From Dehalococcoidia bacterium (GTDB lineage: Bacteria > Chloroflexota > Dehalococcoidia > UBA2979), in contig WHSU01000023.1 in assembly GCA_009379925.1 (NCBI GenBank), forward strand, positions 1-47,356: a DNA stretch of 47,356 nt. Direction: 5' to 3'. The notes below the pieces were generated by a model. It had not been told where the DNA came from. It saw nothing but the letters and a program-made list of their open reading frames with translations, and made no database searches. Positions 35,768-43,808 of this stretch are shown here, one piece after another. Within the stretch, counting starts at the first letter, position 1; every line of letters begins with the position of its first letter. The position numbers and the translations under genes were made by a program.

Positions 35768-36010
35768 CTACGCGATTGGCCCAGGGGAGGCTGGCTGTAG
35801 CGTGATCATCCATTCGTTCGCGTCCGCACGCTCGCGGCGGGCGGTGTAACCGAGCGCCTGAGCTAGATGCGGGATGTCCGCAGCACAGATCGCGTCGTCC
35901 GTCCGCACGACCAGCTCGTTCACATCGCCCCTCGCCCGAGCGCGCTTGATCGCTTCCACCGCGCGCAGCGTGGGGATCGGGCATTCCAGGCCACGGGCGT
36001 CGATCTCCAC
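35768..36010 (-). CDS. TusA-family sulfur carrier, CPIP type
   Basis: An 80-residue one-domain protein: VEIDARGLECPIPTLRAVEAIK with C10 in CPIP. TDDAICAADIPHLAQALGY and EWMITLQP complete the fold. The GTG at 36010 has AGGAGG seven bases upstream and is preferred over the ATG inside the transporter gene. It follows the YeeE-type gene by 11 bases; YeeE-YeeD (TsuA-TsuB) is the known pairing in which the TusA-like protein stimulates or completes thiosulfate uptake. This one, adjacent to the transporter, is the likelier TsuB counterpart. Confidence 0.9.
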   Translation of the reverse strand: MEIDARGLECPIPTLRAVEAIKRARARGDVNELVVRTDDAICAADIPHLAQALGYTARRERADANEWMITLQPASPGPIA

Positions 36011-36021
36011 GTGCTCGCCTC

Positions 36022-37275
36022 CTAGGGGATGCGCTGGAGGATCTTCACCCCCAGCCACGCGCCACCCGCGAGCGACCCGCCGAACACCCAGCCGCTCACC
36101 GCCAGCGACGGGATCGCCGAAAAGAACGCGCCGATTGTGCAGCCGATCGCGAGACCCGACGCGTAACCCATCGCCAGTCCGCCCAGCAGTGCCTGGGCGT
36201 AGCGCCGGCGCTGGCGGGGGAACCGCAGCTTGAACTCCCCGGCGAAAAGCGCCGCGACGAGCGCGCCGACCACCAGGCCGACGGTGATCGCGAAGGTGGC
36301 CGTGAAGACGCCGCCTTCGTCGGAGCGGGCGGCGCAGCCGCCGATCGAGTCGAGCCCCCGCAGCACACCGGGCCCGACGTTCAGCGAGGTCGTCGCGTGC
36401 TGCGCCCAGCGCGAGAGCTCGCCGGTGACGCCGAAGGGCTGGTACGCGAGGTACATCAGCAGCCCCGTGACGCCCAGTACCGCGCCGCCCACCACCGGCG
36501 ACCAGCCCTCAGCGAAGACGCGCCGCCAGAGCGCGGCGAGGCGCGCGCCAAGTCCGTCCGGAGCGTCTCCCGCCTCCTTCGAGACGCTGGGCATGAAGAG
36601 GCCGTTCCGCGTCTCCCACCACAGCCCCGCGATGAAGACCGCGAGCAGCCCGGCCAGCGTGAGCGCCACCGCGGCGCCGTAGCCGCCGGGGAGCGCCTCG
36701 GCCAGCCAGATCTTCGGCTCGTGGCGAACGAGGGTCTCCCACCACCAATTCCACTGGTAGGCCAGCAGCCCGAGCCCGAGCACCATCCCGAGCACGGCCA
36801 CGCCGGATGCGACGTAGCCCTCACCCACGCGGTAGAGCGAGCCCGAGGAGCAGCCGCCAGCCAGCACCATCCCGACACCGAACAGCACGCCGCCGATCAC
36901 CGTGGAGAGTCCGACCGGCAGAATGTGGGCCTCGGCGGGCAGCGCGCCGAACTGCGGGAACGGCACCTGCTGGTACATGATCAGCGCGAAGCCGAGCGTG
37001 GTGATCAGCAACCCCATGAGGATGCCGTTGAGGATGCGGCTCTGTCCGAACAGGAAGAGGTCGCGGAAGGCGGAGGCGAAGCAGAAACGGCTGCGCTGCA
37101 GCGCGAAGCCCGCCAGCATGCCCAGGAGCCACAGCGGCGCCAGCACCGCCGCCGTGGCCCCGATCACCTGCGAGAAGCCAACCGCGAGCAGCAGCACCGC
37201 CGCGCCGGCGATGCTCTGGCTGGGCCACCGCACCGGCGAGAGGGCCGAGATGCGCGCCGCAAGTTCGGTTGCCAT
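36022..37275 (-). CDS. YeeE/YedE (TsuA)-family sulfur-compound transporter
   Basis: A 417-residue membrane protein with about 12 helices or half-helices. The conserved cysteine motifs of thiosulfate transporters are visible: SRFCFASAFRDLFLF, LAGGCSSGSLYRVGEG and AIGCTIGAFFSAIPSLAVSGW. In TsuA the substrate is thought to pass along such cysteines. A YedE-like second half (GVFTATFAITVGLVVGALVAALFAGEF) completes the two-repeat architecture. It heads the sulfur operon (transporter, TusA, TusA, beta-propeller, rhodanese, lipoprotein). ATG 37275 is the first in the frame; no strong ribosome site is visible. The substrate may be thiosulfate or another sulfane source. Confidence 0.92.
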   Translation of the reverse strand: MATELAARISALSPVRWPSQSIAGAAVLLLAVGFSQVIGATAAVLAPLWLLGMLAGFALQRSRFCFASAFRDLFLFGQSRILNGILMGLLITTLGFALIMYQQVPFPQFGALPAEAHILPVGLSTVIGGVLFGVGMVLAGGCSSGSLYRVGEGYVASGVAVLGMVLGLGLLAYQWNWWWETLVRHEPKIWLAEALPGGYGAAVALTLAGLLAVFIAGLWWETRNGLFMPSVSKEAGDAPDGLGARLAALWRRVFAEGWSPVVGGAVLGVTGLLMYLAYQPFGVTGELSRWAQHATTSLNVGPGVLRGLDSIGGCAARSDEGGVFTATFAITVGLVVGALVAALFAGEFKLRFPRQRRRYAQALLGGLAMGYASGLAIGCTIGAFFSAIPSLAVSGWVFGGSLAGGAWLGVKILQRIP

Positions 37276-37291
37276 CGAAGTACCTGGTGCA

Positions 37292-37305
37292 CGACGCTAG
37301 CGTCG
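37292..37305. promoter_or_regulatory. 14-bp perfect palindrome upstream of the sulfur operon
   Basis: CGACGCTAGCGTCG, 17 bases upstream of ATG 37275. A further GCGTCG lies just beyond (37311-37316), and CAAAG/CTTTG arms occur near 37340-37357. It could be a repressor site or an RNA hairpin in the leader. No sulfur-responsive regulator gene is adjacent. Confidence 0.5.
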
Positions 37306-37354
37306 CGACAGCGTCGCCGGGGCGTCGAGCTGTGCACTACAAAGGTTACCGACT

Positions 37355-38059
37355 TTGTCGCGATCTCTCCAGAGCGACGACGGCCCGCGGTCGGAGACAC
37401 GCTGGCCCCGGAACGCGCTCGGGCGCACGCTGCTGATCGGCACGCCCCTGGCGCTGGCCACGCTGGAGCTCTTCCATCCGCTCTACCGCAGCGACGCGCT
37501 GAGGCAACTGCTCCCGGTCGCCGACCGTTGGCTGCTCGTGCACGTGCTGCAGGCGCCGTTGATCGCGCTGCTCGCGCTCGCCGTCTATCGGAGCGTGGAC
37601 GACCTCGCGGGCCGCGCGGCACGCATCGCACGGATTGGGGCGCTCGCGTTCGGTCTGCTCTACGTCGCGCACGATAGCGTCGCCGGGATCGCCACGGGAG
37701 TGCTCGCACGCGAGGCGGCATCGCGGCCCCTTGAGCAGCGGGCCGCGGTGGCCAGCGCGATCGACCGGCTCTTCAGCGACCCGCTCGTCGGCGGCGGCGC
37801 CTCCGTCCTCACCCTCGCAGCCAGCGCCGCCTGGCTGACCGCGGTGCTCGCCGCGGCGGTAGCGCTCCGGGGAGCCGGCGCCCACCGGGTCGCCGTCGTG
37901 CTGGTCGGCTTGTCGGCGCTACTCTTCCCGCTGGGCCACACGCCCCCGAACGCGCAGCTCGCGCTCGGCTGCCTCGCGGCCGGGTTCGCGGTCCACGCAT
38001 TCGGACCTGCTCCCCGTGGAGGGGCGCCCCGACCGCACCCCGGGGACGCTGACCGCTGA
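37355..38059 (+). CDS. hypothetical integral membrane protein
   Basis: A 234-residue protein with about six hydrophobic segments: near 25-42, 58-78, 90-112, 148-170 and 178-215. The sequence is Ala/Leu/Arg-rich with a cytoplasmic, basic N-terminus and no catalytic motif. It is divergent from the sulfur operon; 79 bases separate the start codons. The TTG start at 37355 is weak; the first helix begins 25 residues later, so a start further in is possible. I do not recognise the family. Confidence 0.6.
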   Translation: MSRSLQSDDGPRSETRWPRNALGRTLLIGTPLALATLELFHPLYRSDALRQLLPVADRWLLVHVLQAPLIALLALAVYRSVDDLAGRAARIARIGALAFGLLYVAHDSVAGIATGVLAREAASRPLEQRAAVASAIDRLFSDPLVGGGASVLTLAASAAWLTAVLAAAVALRGAGAHRVAVVLVGLSALLFPLGHTPPNAQLALGCLAAGFAVHAFGPAPRGGAPRPHPGDADR

Positions 38060-38089
38060 CCGGTCGGCGAAACACCAGGACCGGCCAAC

Positions 38090-38700
38090 GGTCGCTGCAT
38101 CTGCTGGCGCCTGCCCGCCGGCGGACAGCGGCCGCCGTTCGTGATCGTGTCGCGAGAGCGGGCCAAGCTCCCCTACCGCTGGAAGCCCGCGGTCGCCTCA
38201 CGGCCGGTCGCGGTGGACGGGCGACTGGCGTACGGCGAGGACGGCGAGCCTCTGCCGCGGTTCTGCTGCCCCGCCTGCTTCGAGCCGCTGTTCGACCGCA
38301 GGGCCTCCCGGTCGAGCTCGCTGCGCGCGCGCGCAAAGAAACACCTGTGCGACCGGGGCGGCTCGCAGCTCTGGCAGGCCGACCGGACCGGGCCGCGGCG
38401 GATGCCGCTCGCCGACTTACATCGCCAGGCGGATGCCTGGCGCATTCGAGCTGCTCCTGATCGATGGGCAGCACGAGTACAAGGCGCGCGGCTCCGCCCA
38501 GGGAATCGCGGCCGGGCGCCTCGCGGAAGACTGCGGGCGCAGGCGCACTCTCACCGGGACGCTGATGGGCGGCTACGCCTCGACGCTCACCTGCTCTGGC
38601 GCTTCTCCCCGGTCGTGCGCGAGGAGTTCGGGTATGGCGAGGAGGCCCGCTGGGTGCTCAATCGTGAGACGGAATACATCCGATCCCTGGAGCTTCGGGA
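38090..38700 (+). pseudogene. remnant of a large helicase (SNF2/DEAD-like) from a mobile element
   Basis: Segments in alternating frames follow one another: FVIVSRERAKLPYRWKPAV, PLPRFCCPACFEPLFD, then a zinc-ribbon-like GGSQLWQADRTGPRRMPLAD (second Cys lost), GAFELLLIDGQHEYKARGSAQGIAAG with the motif II site D-G-Q-H where DExH is expected, TGTLMGGYAST (motif III), and HLLWRFSPVVREEFGYGEEARWV. They fit the middle of a helicase family seen on plasmids and integrative elements. After ARWV the sequence no longer matches. At least three shifts and a changed motif II mean it is dead. Confidence 0.68.
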
Positions 38701-38825
38701 AGACCCCATTGTTCAGCAGAAGACCTGCTCTCACGCGGGCCGCCCTCGCCGCGCATCGCGTACTCGACGATCTGGAGAGCGCGTGGCACCAGCCAGGAAT
38801 TCGCGCCCTTGTCTGTCAGCCATCG

Positions 38826-39814
38826 TCAATCCCCGTCGGAGCCGGCCGGCAACCCCGCGGCTGTGAGCGCCGCCTGAGCGTCCGCTGCGGCGAGGGCGTG
38901 GTTCATGAAGTAAGCAGCGCGCGCCCCTCCGGCGGCCGCGAGGATGACCGACTGGGCCGGGCCGGTGAGATCGCCCGCCGCGTAGACGCCGGAGACTGTG
39001 GTTTCGCCGCTGGTCGAGTCGATCACGACGAATGGCGCCGGGTTCGGCTCAGCAGTGTCCAATCCACACCCCAGCGTCTCGGCGAGTCCGGAGCGCTGAT
39101 GCTGCGACGGGGCTACAAAGAGCCCCGCGACCGGGAGCTCTTCCCCGTCCTCGAAGCAGACGCGGTAGCCTCCATCCGGCCCGTCCTCGTACGCGCGCAG
39201 TCGACGCTCGTCGATCCTCGCGCCCAGCGCCTCGAGCCGCTGCCGCGCCGGCCGGTCGAGGGAGGCGGAGCCGTCGGTGAGCAGCGTGAGGTTGGAGCTC
39301 CAGCCGCGGAGCAGGGTGACGCGGAGCTCCGCGAACGGCTCACCGCCGGGTGCGAGGATCCCGATGTGCCCGTCCCGCAACTCCCAGCCGTGGCAGTAGG
39401 GGCAGTGGTGTACGCCGGTGCCCCATCGCTCCCGCACGCCGACAGTCTCGGGCAGCTCGTCGACCATCCCCGTGGCGAGCAGGATCTGGCGCGTCGTCAC
39501 CGTCTCGCCGCTCGCGAGCGCGACCGTGAATCCCTCGCCTGCCGATGACGCGTCCACGGCCTCAGCGTTCCAGACAACGACCGAGTCGTACGGAGTGAGC
39601 TGATCGCGTGCGATCCGCAGTAGTTCCAGCGGCGGCGTGTCGTCGCGCGTGAAGAGGCCATGCGAAGCTGCGCCGGAGCGTTCCGTGGCGGGCCGCTATC
39701 TAGCACCAGCACCTGCCGGCGTGCCCGCCCGAGGATCAGCGCGGCGCTCAGGCCCGCTGCCCCCGCACCCACGATCACCACGTCCACTTGTCGCGTGCTA
39801 TTTGCCGTCATCAC
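38826..39814 (-). pseudogene. thioredoxin reductase-like flavoprotein, one frameshift
   Basis: Start MMTANSTRQVDVVIVGAGAAGLSAAL (FAD Rossmann fold GxGxxG) at ATG 39814 or 39811. Near 39667 the frame changes and the next frame continues ASHGLFTRDDTPPLELLRIARDQLTPYDSV. The core has LLATGMVDELP, the redox motif HHCPYCHGWELRDG (CxxC with CPYC), and the end GVYAAGDLTGPAQSVILAAAGGARAAYFMNHAL, which binds FAD. The NADPH domain's GxGxxA is not typical (GILAPGGEPFAEL). Length about 330 residues is as expected. It probably reduces a small redox protein or disulfide; the single indel may be a sequencing error. Confidence 0.85.
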
Positions 39815-39906
39815 TCACTCCTCGGTTCCTGCCGTCACCGCGCGTGCCTCGAGCCTGATCTCAATCACCCGGGAGTCTTCCGATGCCATGAGCCTGGCGA
39901 CAGATC

Positions 39907-40776
39907 TCATGCGGGCCGGCGTCCGGCGTAGACCGTGAGCCCGGCCCGCAGATGGAGATCGGTCCTCGCGAAGACGTAGTGCTCTGACGCAGGGTCGAGC
40001 AGGGCCCCCAGGAGCTCGATGTCCGCTGGCTGGAGCCGCGCCCGCCAATCCTCGCGCGCGAGCCATCGGCGCCAATGGTGCTCGATCCACGCCCGCTCGT
40101 CGTCACTCAGGGGGCTGAGCGCGTCGAACCCGAACGTCTTCGCGCGGATGTCCACCAGGCCGGCGTCGACAAGCAGCTGTGACCAGCCGAACGGGTACGG
40201 AACGCTGTCGGGCTCGGTGACGGGCGGGCGCCCGAAGCGACCGACTCCGGCGGCGGCGAGGCGATCCTCGAACCAGCGCTCGCCGTAGCCAATGTCATCC
40301 GGAAGGACGCGGAAGCCGAAGCCGCCTTCCCGGATGGCCACAGTGCCCCCGGGCTTCGTGACTCGTGCGAGCTCTGTGACGCCGGCGAGCATGTCCGGCA
40401 GGTGGTGGACCACGCGGCTGCACCACACCAGGTCGTAGGCATCGTCGGGGTCGTCGAGGCGCAAGAGGTCACCCACGCGCACATCGATCGCGGCCCGTCG
40501 CGTCGCGGCGTCGATCCGGTCGACCGTATGGCGGACGTTCTCGTCGTCGAGGTCTACCGCGACGACCTCAGCCGCCCGCTCCGCGAACACCTCCGCCATG
40601 CCGCCCACTCCGCATCCGGCATCGAACACACGACTTCCACGATCGATCCCGAGCCACTCGGCGATCTCGCGATGCGTGCGTGCGAAGACGCGGTCATGGA
40701 TGAGGAGCGACTGCCTCATCTCCGCCGGATCGACCTCGTGGTGGTGCGCGTCGTGATGGTGCTTCGCCGGGACCAT
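39907..40776 (-). CDS. class I SAM-dependent methyltransferase with His-rich N-terminus
   Basis: A 289-residue enzyme. The first 14 residues carry six histidines (KHHHDAHHHEV), which may bind a metal. The core shows motif I RVFDAGCGVGGMAEVFAERA, then VVAVDLDDENV, a post-motif segment IDVRVGDLLRLDDPDDAYDLVWCSRVVHHL, and VTKPGGTVAIREGG. It resembles methyltransferases of small molecules or lipids (UbiE/COQ5-like). Its stop is about 90 bases upstream of the flavoprotein start on the same strand, so both may be one transcript. The substrate is not known. ATG 40776 is used. Confidence 0.85.
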   Translation of the reverse strand: MVPAKHHHDAHHHEVDPAEMRQSLLIHDRVFARTHREIAEWLGIDRGSRVFDAGCGVGGMAEVFAERAAEVVAVDLDDENVRHTVDRIDAATRRAAIDVRVGDLLRLDDPDDAYDLVWCSRVVHHLPDMLAGVTELARVTKPGGTVAIREGGFGFRVLPDDIGYGERWFEDRLAAAGVGRFGRPPVTEPDSVPYPFGWSQLLVDAGLVDIRAKTFGFDALSPLSDDERAWIEHHWRRWLAREDWRARLQPADIELLGALLDPASEHYVFARTDLHLRAGLTVYAGRRPA

Positions 40777-40883
40777 TCCTATGCAACCTCCCCCGGCGGC
40801 ACGGATTCGCTTCCGCGCGCCACCTCGTCAGACCCACTGACCTCGGCGCTTGCGCCGCGGGCACGGCATCGGTTATTGATATC

Positions 40884-40919
40884 CTGTCTCATTGAGGCAG
40901 CCTCGCGATGGATTGTCAA
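40884..40919 (-). promoter_or_regulatory. possible promoter region of the methyltransferase gene
   Basis: A TTGACA -35 element is read on the minus strand at 40914-40919. A good -10 is not at the right distance (CTCAAT is the nearest). An inverted repeat CTGCCTC-AAT-GAGACAG, one mismatch, lies at 40884-40900 where the -10 would be. Low certainty. Confidence 0.3.
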
Positions 40920-40957
40920 GCCCGCACAGCCTCGTTCGACGGATGGACGCGAAACAC

Positions 40958-41068
40958 ATGCATGGCCCACAGGTGATTGCCACGTGCCGCGAATGGCCGG
41001 AGCCGTCGACCGGCGACCGCTTCTACCTCGACGCCCTCCAGCGTCGCGGGATGGAGGTGGCGGCGTGA
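40958..41068 (+). pseudogene. N-terminal stub resembling a RimK-type ATP-grasp protein
   Basis: A 36-codon frame too short for usual gene callers: MHGPQVIATCREWPEP, then STGDRFYLDALQRRGMEVAA. The pattern 'ATCRE.P.....D..L..AL..RG..V' is the N-terminus of glutathione-synthetase/RimK-like ATP-grasp proteins. The rest is missing, and its TGA overlaps the GTG of the acyl-CoA dehydrogenase gene (GTGA). It is probably a leftover of a deletion that brought the two together. Confidence 0.5.
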
Positions 41069-42265
41069 TCGCCGTCAACGGCAACTTCCGGGCGCGGGAC
41101 GGCCGTCGCGACCAGCTCGTCGAGACCGTGCGCTCGCTCGGCCAGCGACACGCTGCAGGCGCTGCCCGGCACGACCTCGACGGCACCGTGCATCGAGCGC
41201 TGCTCGATGATCTTTGCGCCGCCGGTTACCACGCCGCCCCGATCGAACGCTGGCATGGTGGAGGCTCGCACCGTCTGGTCGACATCGTCATGGCACAGGC
41301 TGCACTCGCCGAGTACGACGCGGCAACGGCGCTCGGCATTGGCATGCACCTGATGGTCGTCGGCACGGAGAGCTGGGCAAAGACGTGGCCCGAGTGGCGC
41401 CGCCAGCAGGTCCTCCGTTCCGTCGCGGAACAAAACGCGCTGTTGAACGTACTCGCGACCGAGCCGATGACGGGCGCCCCGCAGGGCAGGACACCACCAG
41501 CAACCGCGCTCTGGCCGAACGGAAACGGCGGCTGGCGGCTGCACGGTGAGAAGACGTACTCCACCTTCGCCCCCGTGCTCACGCAGGCGATCGTCTTCTG
41601 TTCGATCGGGGACCACTCGGGCGATGTCGGACGCGTGCTCGTCCGGATGGACGACCCCGCGATCGCGATCGAACACACCTGGGACACGGTAGGCATGCGG
41701 GCGACGGCGTCGCATACGGTCCACTTCGCGGGTGTCCCGGTCAGCGACGCTGACCTCCTGGCGCGGGCGCCGTTCTCTCGCCGTGCGAGCCGGCCCGCGA
41801 TGGGCCCGTGGTTCGCGTTGCCCGTCGCCGCCGCCTACCTTGGGATCGCCCGCGCGTCGCGCGACGAGGCGGTACTCGCCGCGCGACGTCCCCGGGCCGG
41901 TCAGACCGAGGCGGCCGCCAATGAGACACGCCGGGCTCATCGCCGAGATCGAACGGCGACTCTACGTCGCCGAAGCCATCCTCGTCTCAGCCGCGGCGGA
42001 AGCCGACGGTGACCGACGCACCGCTCCCGGCGTTTCCCCTCTGGAGGCTGCGGCCAAGATGGAGGTCACCCAGTCCGCCATCACCATGGTGGACCTGGCG
42101 GTGCGGGTCGTCGGCAGCGCCGCGCTTCGGCGCGGCAGCCGCCTCGAGCGGGCGTGGCGGGATGTGCGCAGCGGTTCGGTGCATCCTCCGACCGACGCTG
42201 CCGCGCTCGCCATGCTCGCGGACCATGCGCTCGCGCGTCCGCTCTATGAGGTGGCCGTCCAGTGA
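41065..42265 (+). pseudogene. acyl-CoA dehydrogenase-family protein, one frameshift
   Basis: From GTG 41065 the first frame has the helical N-terminal domain (LLDDLCAAGYHAAPIERWHGGGSHRLVDIVMAQAALAEYD), the middle beta domain with a flavin/substrate region (NALLNVLATEPMTGAP, GGWRLHGEKTYSTFAPVL) and AIEHTWDTVGMRATASHTV. Near 41915 the frame changes, and the C-terminal helices follow in the next one (HAGLIAEIERRLYVAEAILVSAAAEADG, SITMVDLAVRVVGSAALRRGS) up to the stop at 42265. The total of about 400 residues fits. The sequence resembles the distant class of monooxygenase-like ACADs rather than fatty acid enzymes. The usual catalytic Glu is not assignable by eye. Confidence 0.78.
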
Positions 42266-42310
42266 TCGGTCTGAAGGCTTCACGCGTGCGGCGCCCATGG
42301 TGGTATTTGC

Positions 42311-42517
42311 AACCTGCTAGCGGCCAGCATCGCCGGGCTTGCGTACGCCATGCGTGGAGTCCCGTTTGGAACAGCCCACGCAGTATGGGTGCGCGTCCGG
42401 GCGACCCAGACAGCGGGTCTCGCAAGGTGGTCGGGCCACGAGCCAGCATCGGCGCTCGGGATACTCCTCTTGGTCGGCATCATCGGTTGCATCGTGGAGC
42501 TGAAGGTTACGCACTAG
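42311..42517 (+). pseudogene. remnant of a small multidrug resistance (SMR) transporter
   Basis: Without a proper start, the frame reads NLLAASIAGLAYAMRGVPFG and TAHAVWVRVRATQTAGLARWSG, then EPASALGILLLVGIIGCIVELKVTH and TAG 42515-42517. It matches the C-terminal half of SMR proteins ('A...VPVGTAYAVWTGIG', 'GE..S....L...LI..G...LK'). The first helix with the essential Glu is missing. The helix after GTAHAVW is damaged (charged residues where small ones belong), so it is decayed. The adjacent 42518-42796 holds nothing recognisable. Confidence 0.6.
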
Positions 42518-42796
42518 CTTCGGAGGCCGTGCATCCCCTTCTTGCCACTCACCCTCCCTGGTGAGCACAGTCTGCTGGCGAATGGCGCGTGCCTCGTCGA
42601 TGCACTCGACGCTATCGCCTGAACCGGACTCCTATCAGATCCGTCGCCAACTATGGAGCGATCAAACCGATTCGCGTAGCGATAAGGCTCTCCACCCGAC
42701 AGATGAAGGAATCGACCGAGCCTGAACGGTGCGACCCTCTGGTCATCAACCCTTCTCGGGCCACGTCACCACCAGCCACACGTGAGATGACTCACG

Positions 42797-43702
42797 TCAA
42801 TTCGGCAGACCAACGAGCCTGCCGCTGTCGTCCCACAGTGCCCGCGCCAGGTCGTCGCTGCGGGCCAGTTCCGACGGATCAGGCCACGTGAGACATCCTC
42901 GTCTGAGGGCCGCGTAGGTGCGTCCGTTCGGAGGCGCTGCGGCGCCGAGAGCCAGGTCGGCCAACACGTTCCCGGCGGCTGTGCGGCTGTTGAGGTTGCG
43001 GTTGAGTCTGCGCAACGGCCACCCCAATGGTGTGCCCAGCAGCGACCAGGCCGTCCGCATAGGGCGCGGCAGATCCTTCGCCAGCCCTGTGCCGAACACC
43101 TGCCCGGGACAGTAGGCGACCACGGTCAGGTGTCGACCCTTGACGTCGGCGTACTCAGACAGTGCTCGCGCCGTGAGCACGGCGCACAGCTTGGACGCGG
43201 TGTACGCGTGCTCGGCCGCCTTGCGCGGGCGTGTGTCACGGTGAAGGTCTCGCTCCGGGTGGGCCAGGAGTTCTGCATCGGCATGGCGGGGCGGCAGTAA
43301 CGCAGCGCGCGTGGCTGGATCGTGCGTGCCGCTCGTAGTGAGCACGACGATCGCCTCGTCGGCGAGGGCGGGGAGCAGCAGGCGCAGCAACAGGTGGTGC
43401 GCGAGGTGATTGACCGCGAACGTCGTCTCGAAGCCGTCGACCGTTCGACCGGTGATGTCGGACAGGATCACACCGGCGTTGAGTAGCAGTGCGTCGATGG
43501 GAGCGTCCGCCAGTCGCTCGCGGACCGACCTCGCGAAGGCGCGGACCGAGTCGAGGTTCGCGAGGTCAAGCGGGATGGACTCCCCGAGCGGTGATGGCCG
43601 GCGCGCGCCCAGGAATAGCCGAGCGTCGTCCCACTGGGTCAACCGTTTCGCGGCAATCGCGCCGAACCCGGACGTGCCGCCGGTCATCACGAACGTCGAC
43701 AT
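42797..43702 (-). CDS. short-chain dehydrogenase/reductase (SDR) family oxidoreductase
   Basis: A 301-residue enzyme, similar in plan to protochlorophyllide-reductase-like or retinol-dehydrogenase-like SDRs. The NAD(P)-binding motif is TGGTSGFGAIAAKRL, then LLLNAG (the NNAG motif), VVLTTSGTHD and the catalytic YTASK. The upper lobe contains LSEYADVKGRHLTVVAYCPGQVFGTGLAKDLP. ATG 43702 has GGAGGGG close upstream; the eight extra upstream codons of the open frame are not needed. It lies 106 bases downstream of the NmrA-type gene and may share regulation by the AraC protein. The substrate is unknown. Confidence 0.87.
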   Translation of the reverse strand: MSTFVMTGGTSGFGAIAAKRLTQWDDARLFLGARRPSPLGESIPLDLANLDSVRAFARSVRERLADAPIDALLLNAGVILSDITGRTVDGFETTFAVNHLAHHLLLRLLLPALADEAIVVLTTSGTHDPATRAALLPPRHADAELLAHPERDLHRDTRPRKAAEHAYTASKLCAVLTARALSEYADVKGRHLTVVAYCPGQVFGTGLAKDLPRPMRTAWSLLGTPLGWPLRRLNRNLNSRTAAGNVLADLALGAAAPPNGRTYAALRRGCLTWPDPSELARSDDLARALWDDSGRLVGLPN

Positions 43703-43808
43703 GGCGCCCCCTCCGCAGCCGGCCATCGGAGCCGCACAACCACGACCCCACCGCCGAGCCAGGGATGGCCCGATGAGCGTTCGGCGTCGCTACCGAGGAA
43801 GGGAGCCA

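Noticed and set aside
37340..37357. CAAAG ... CTTTG as a transcription terminator
   Set aside because: Arms are only five bases and no T-run follows; it lies at a gene start, not an end.
38826..40776. Arsenic or mercury resistance operon (flavoprotein plus methyltransferase)
   Set aside because: The flavoprotein has thioredoxin-reductase features and the methyltransferase lacks the conserved cysteine pattern of ArsM. No ars or mer gene is adjacent.
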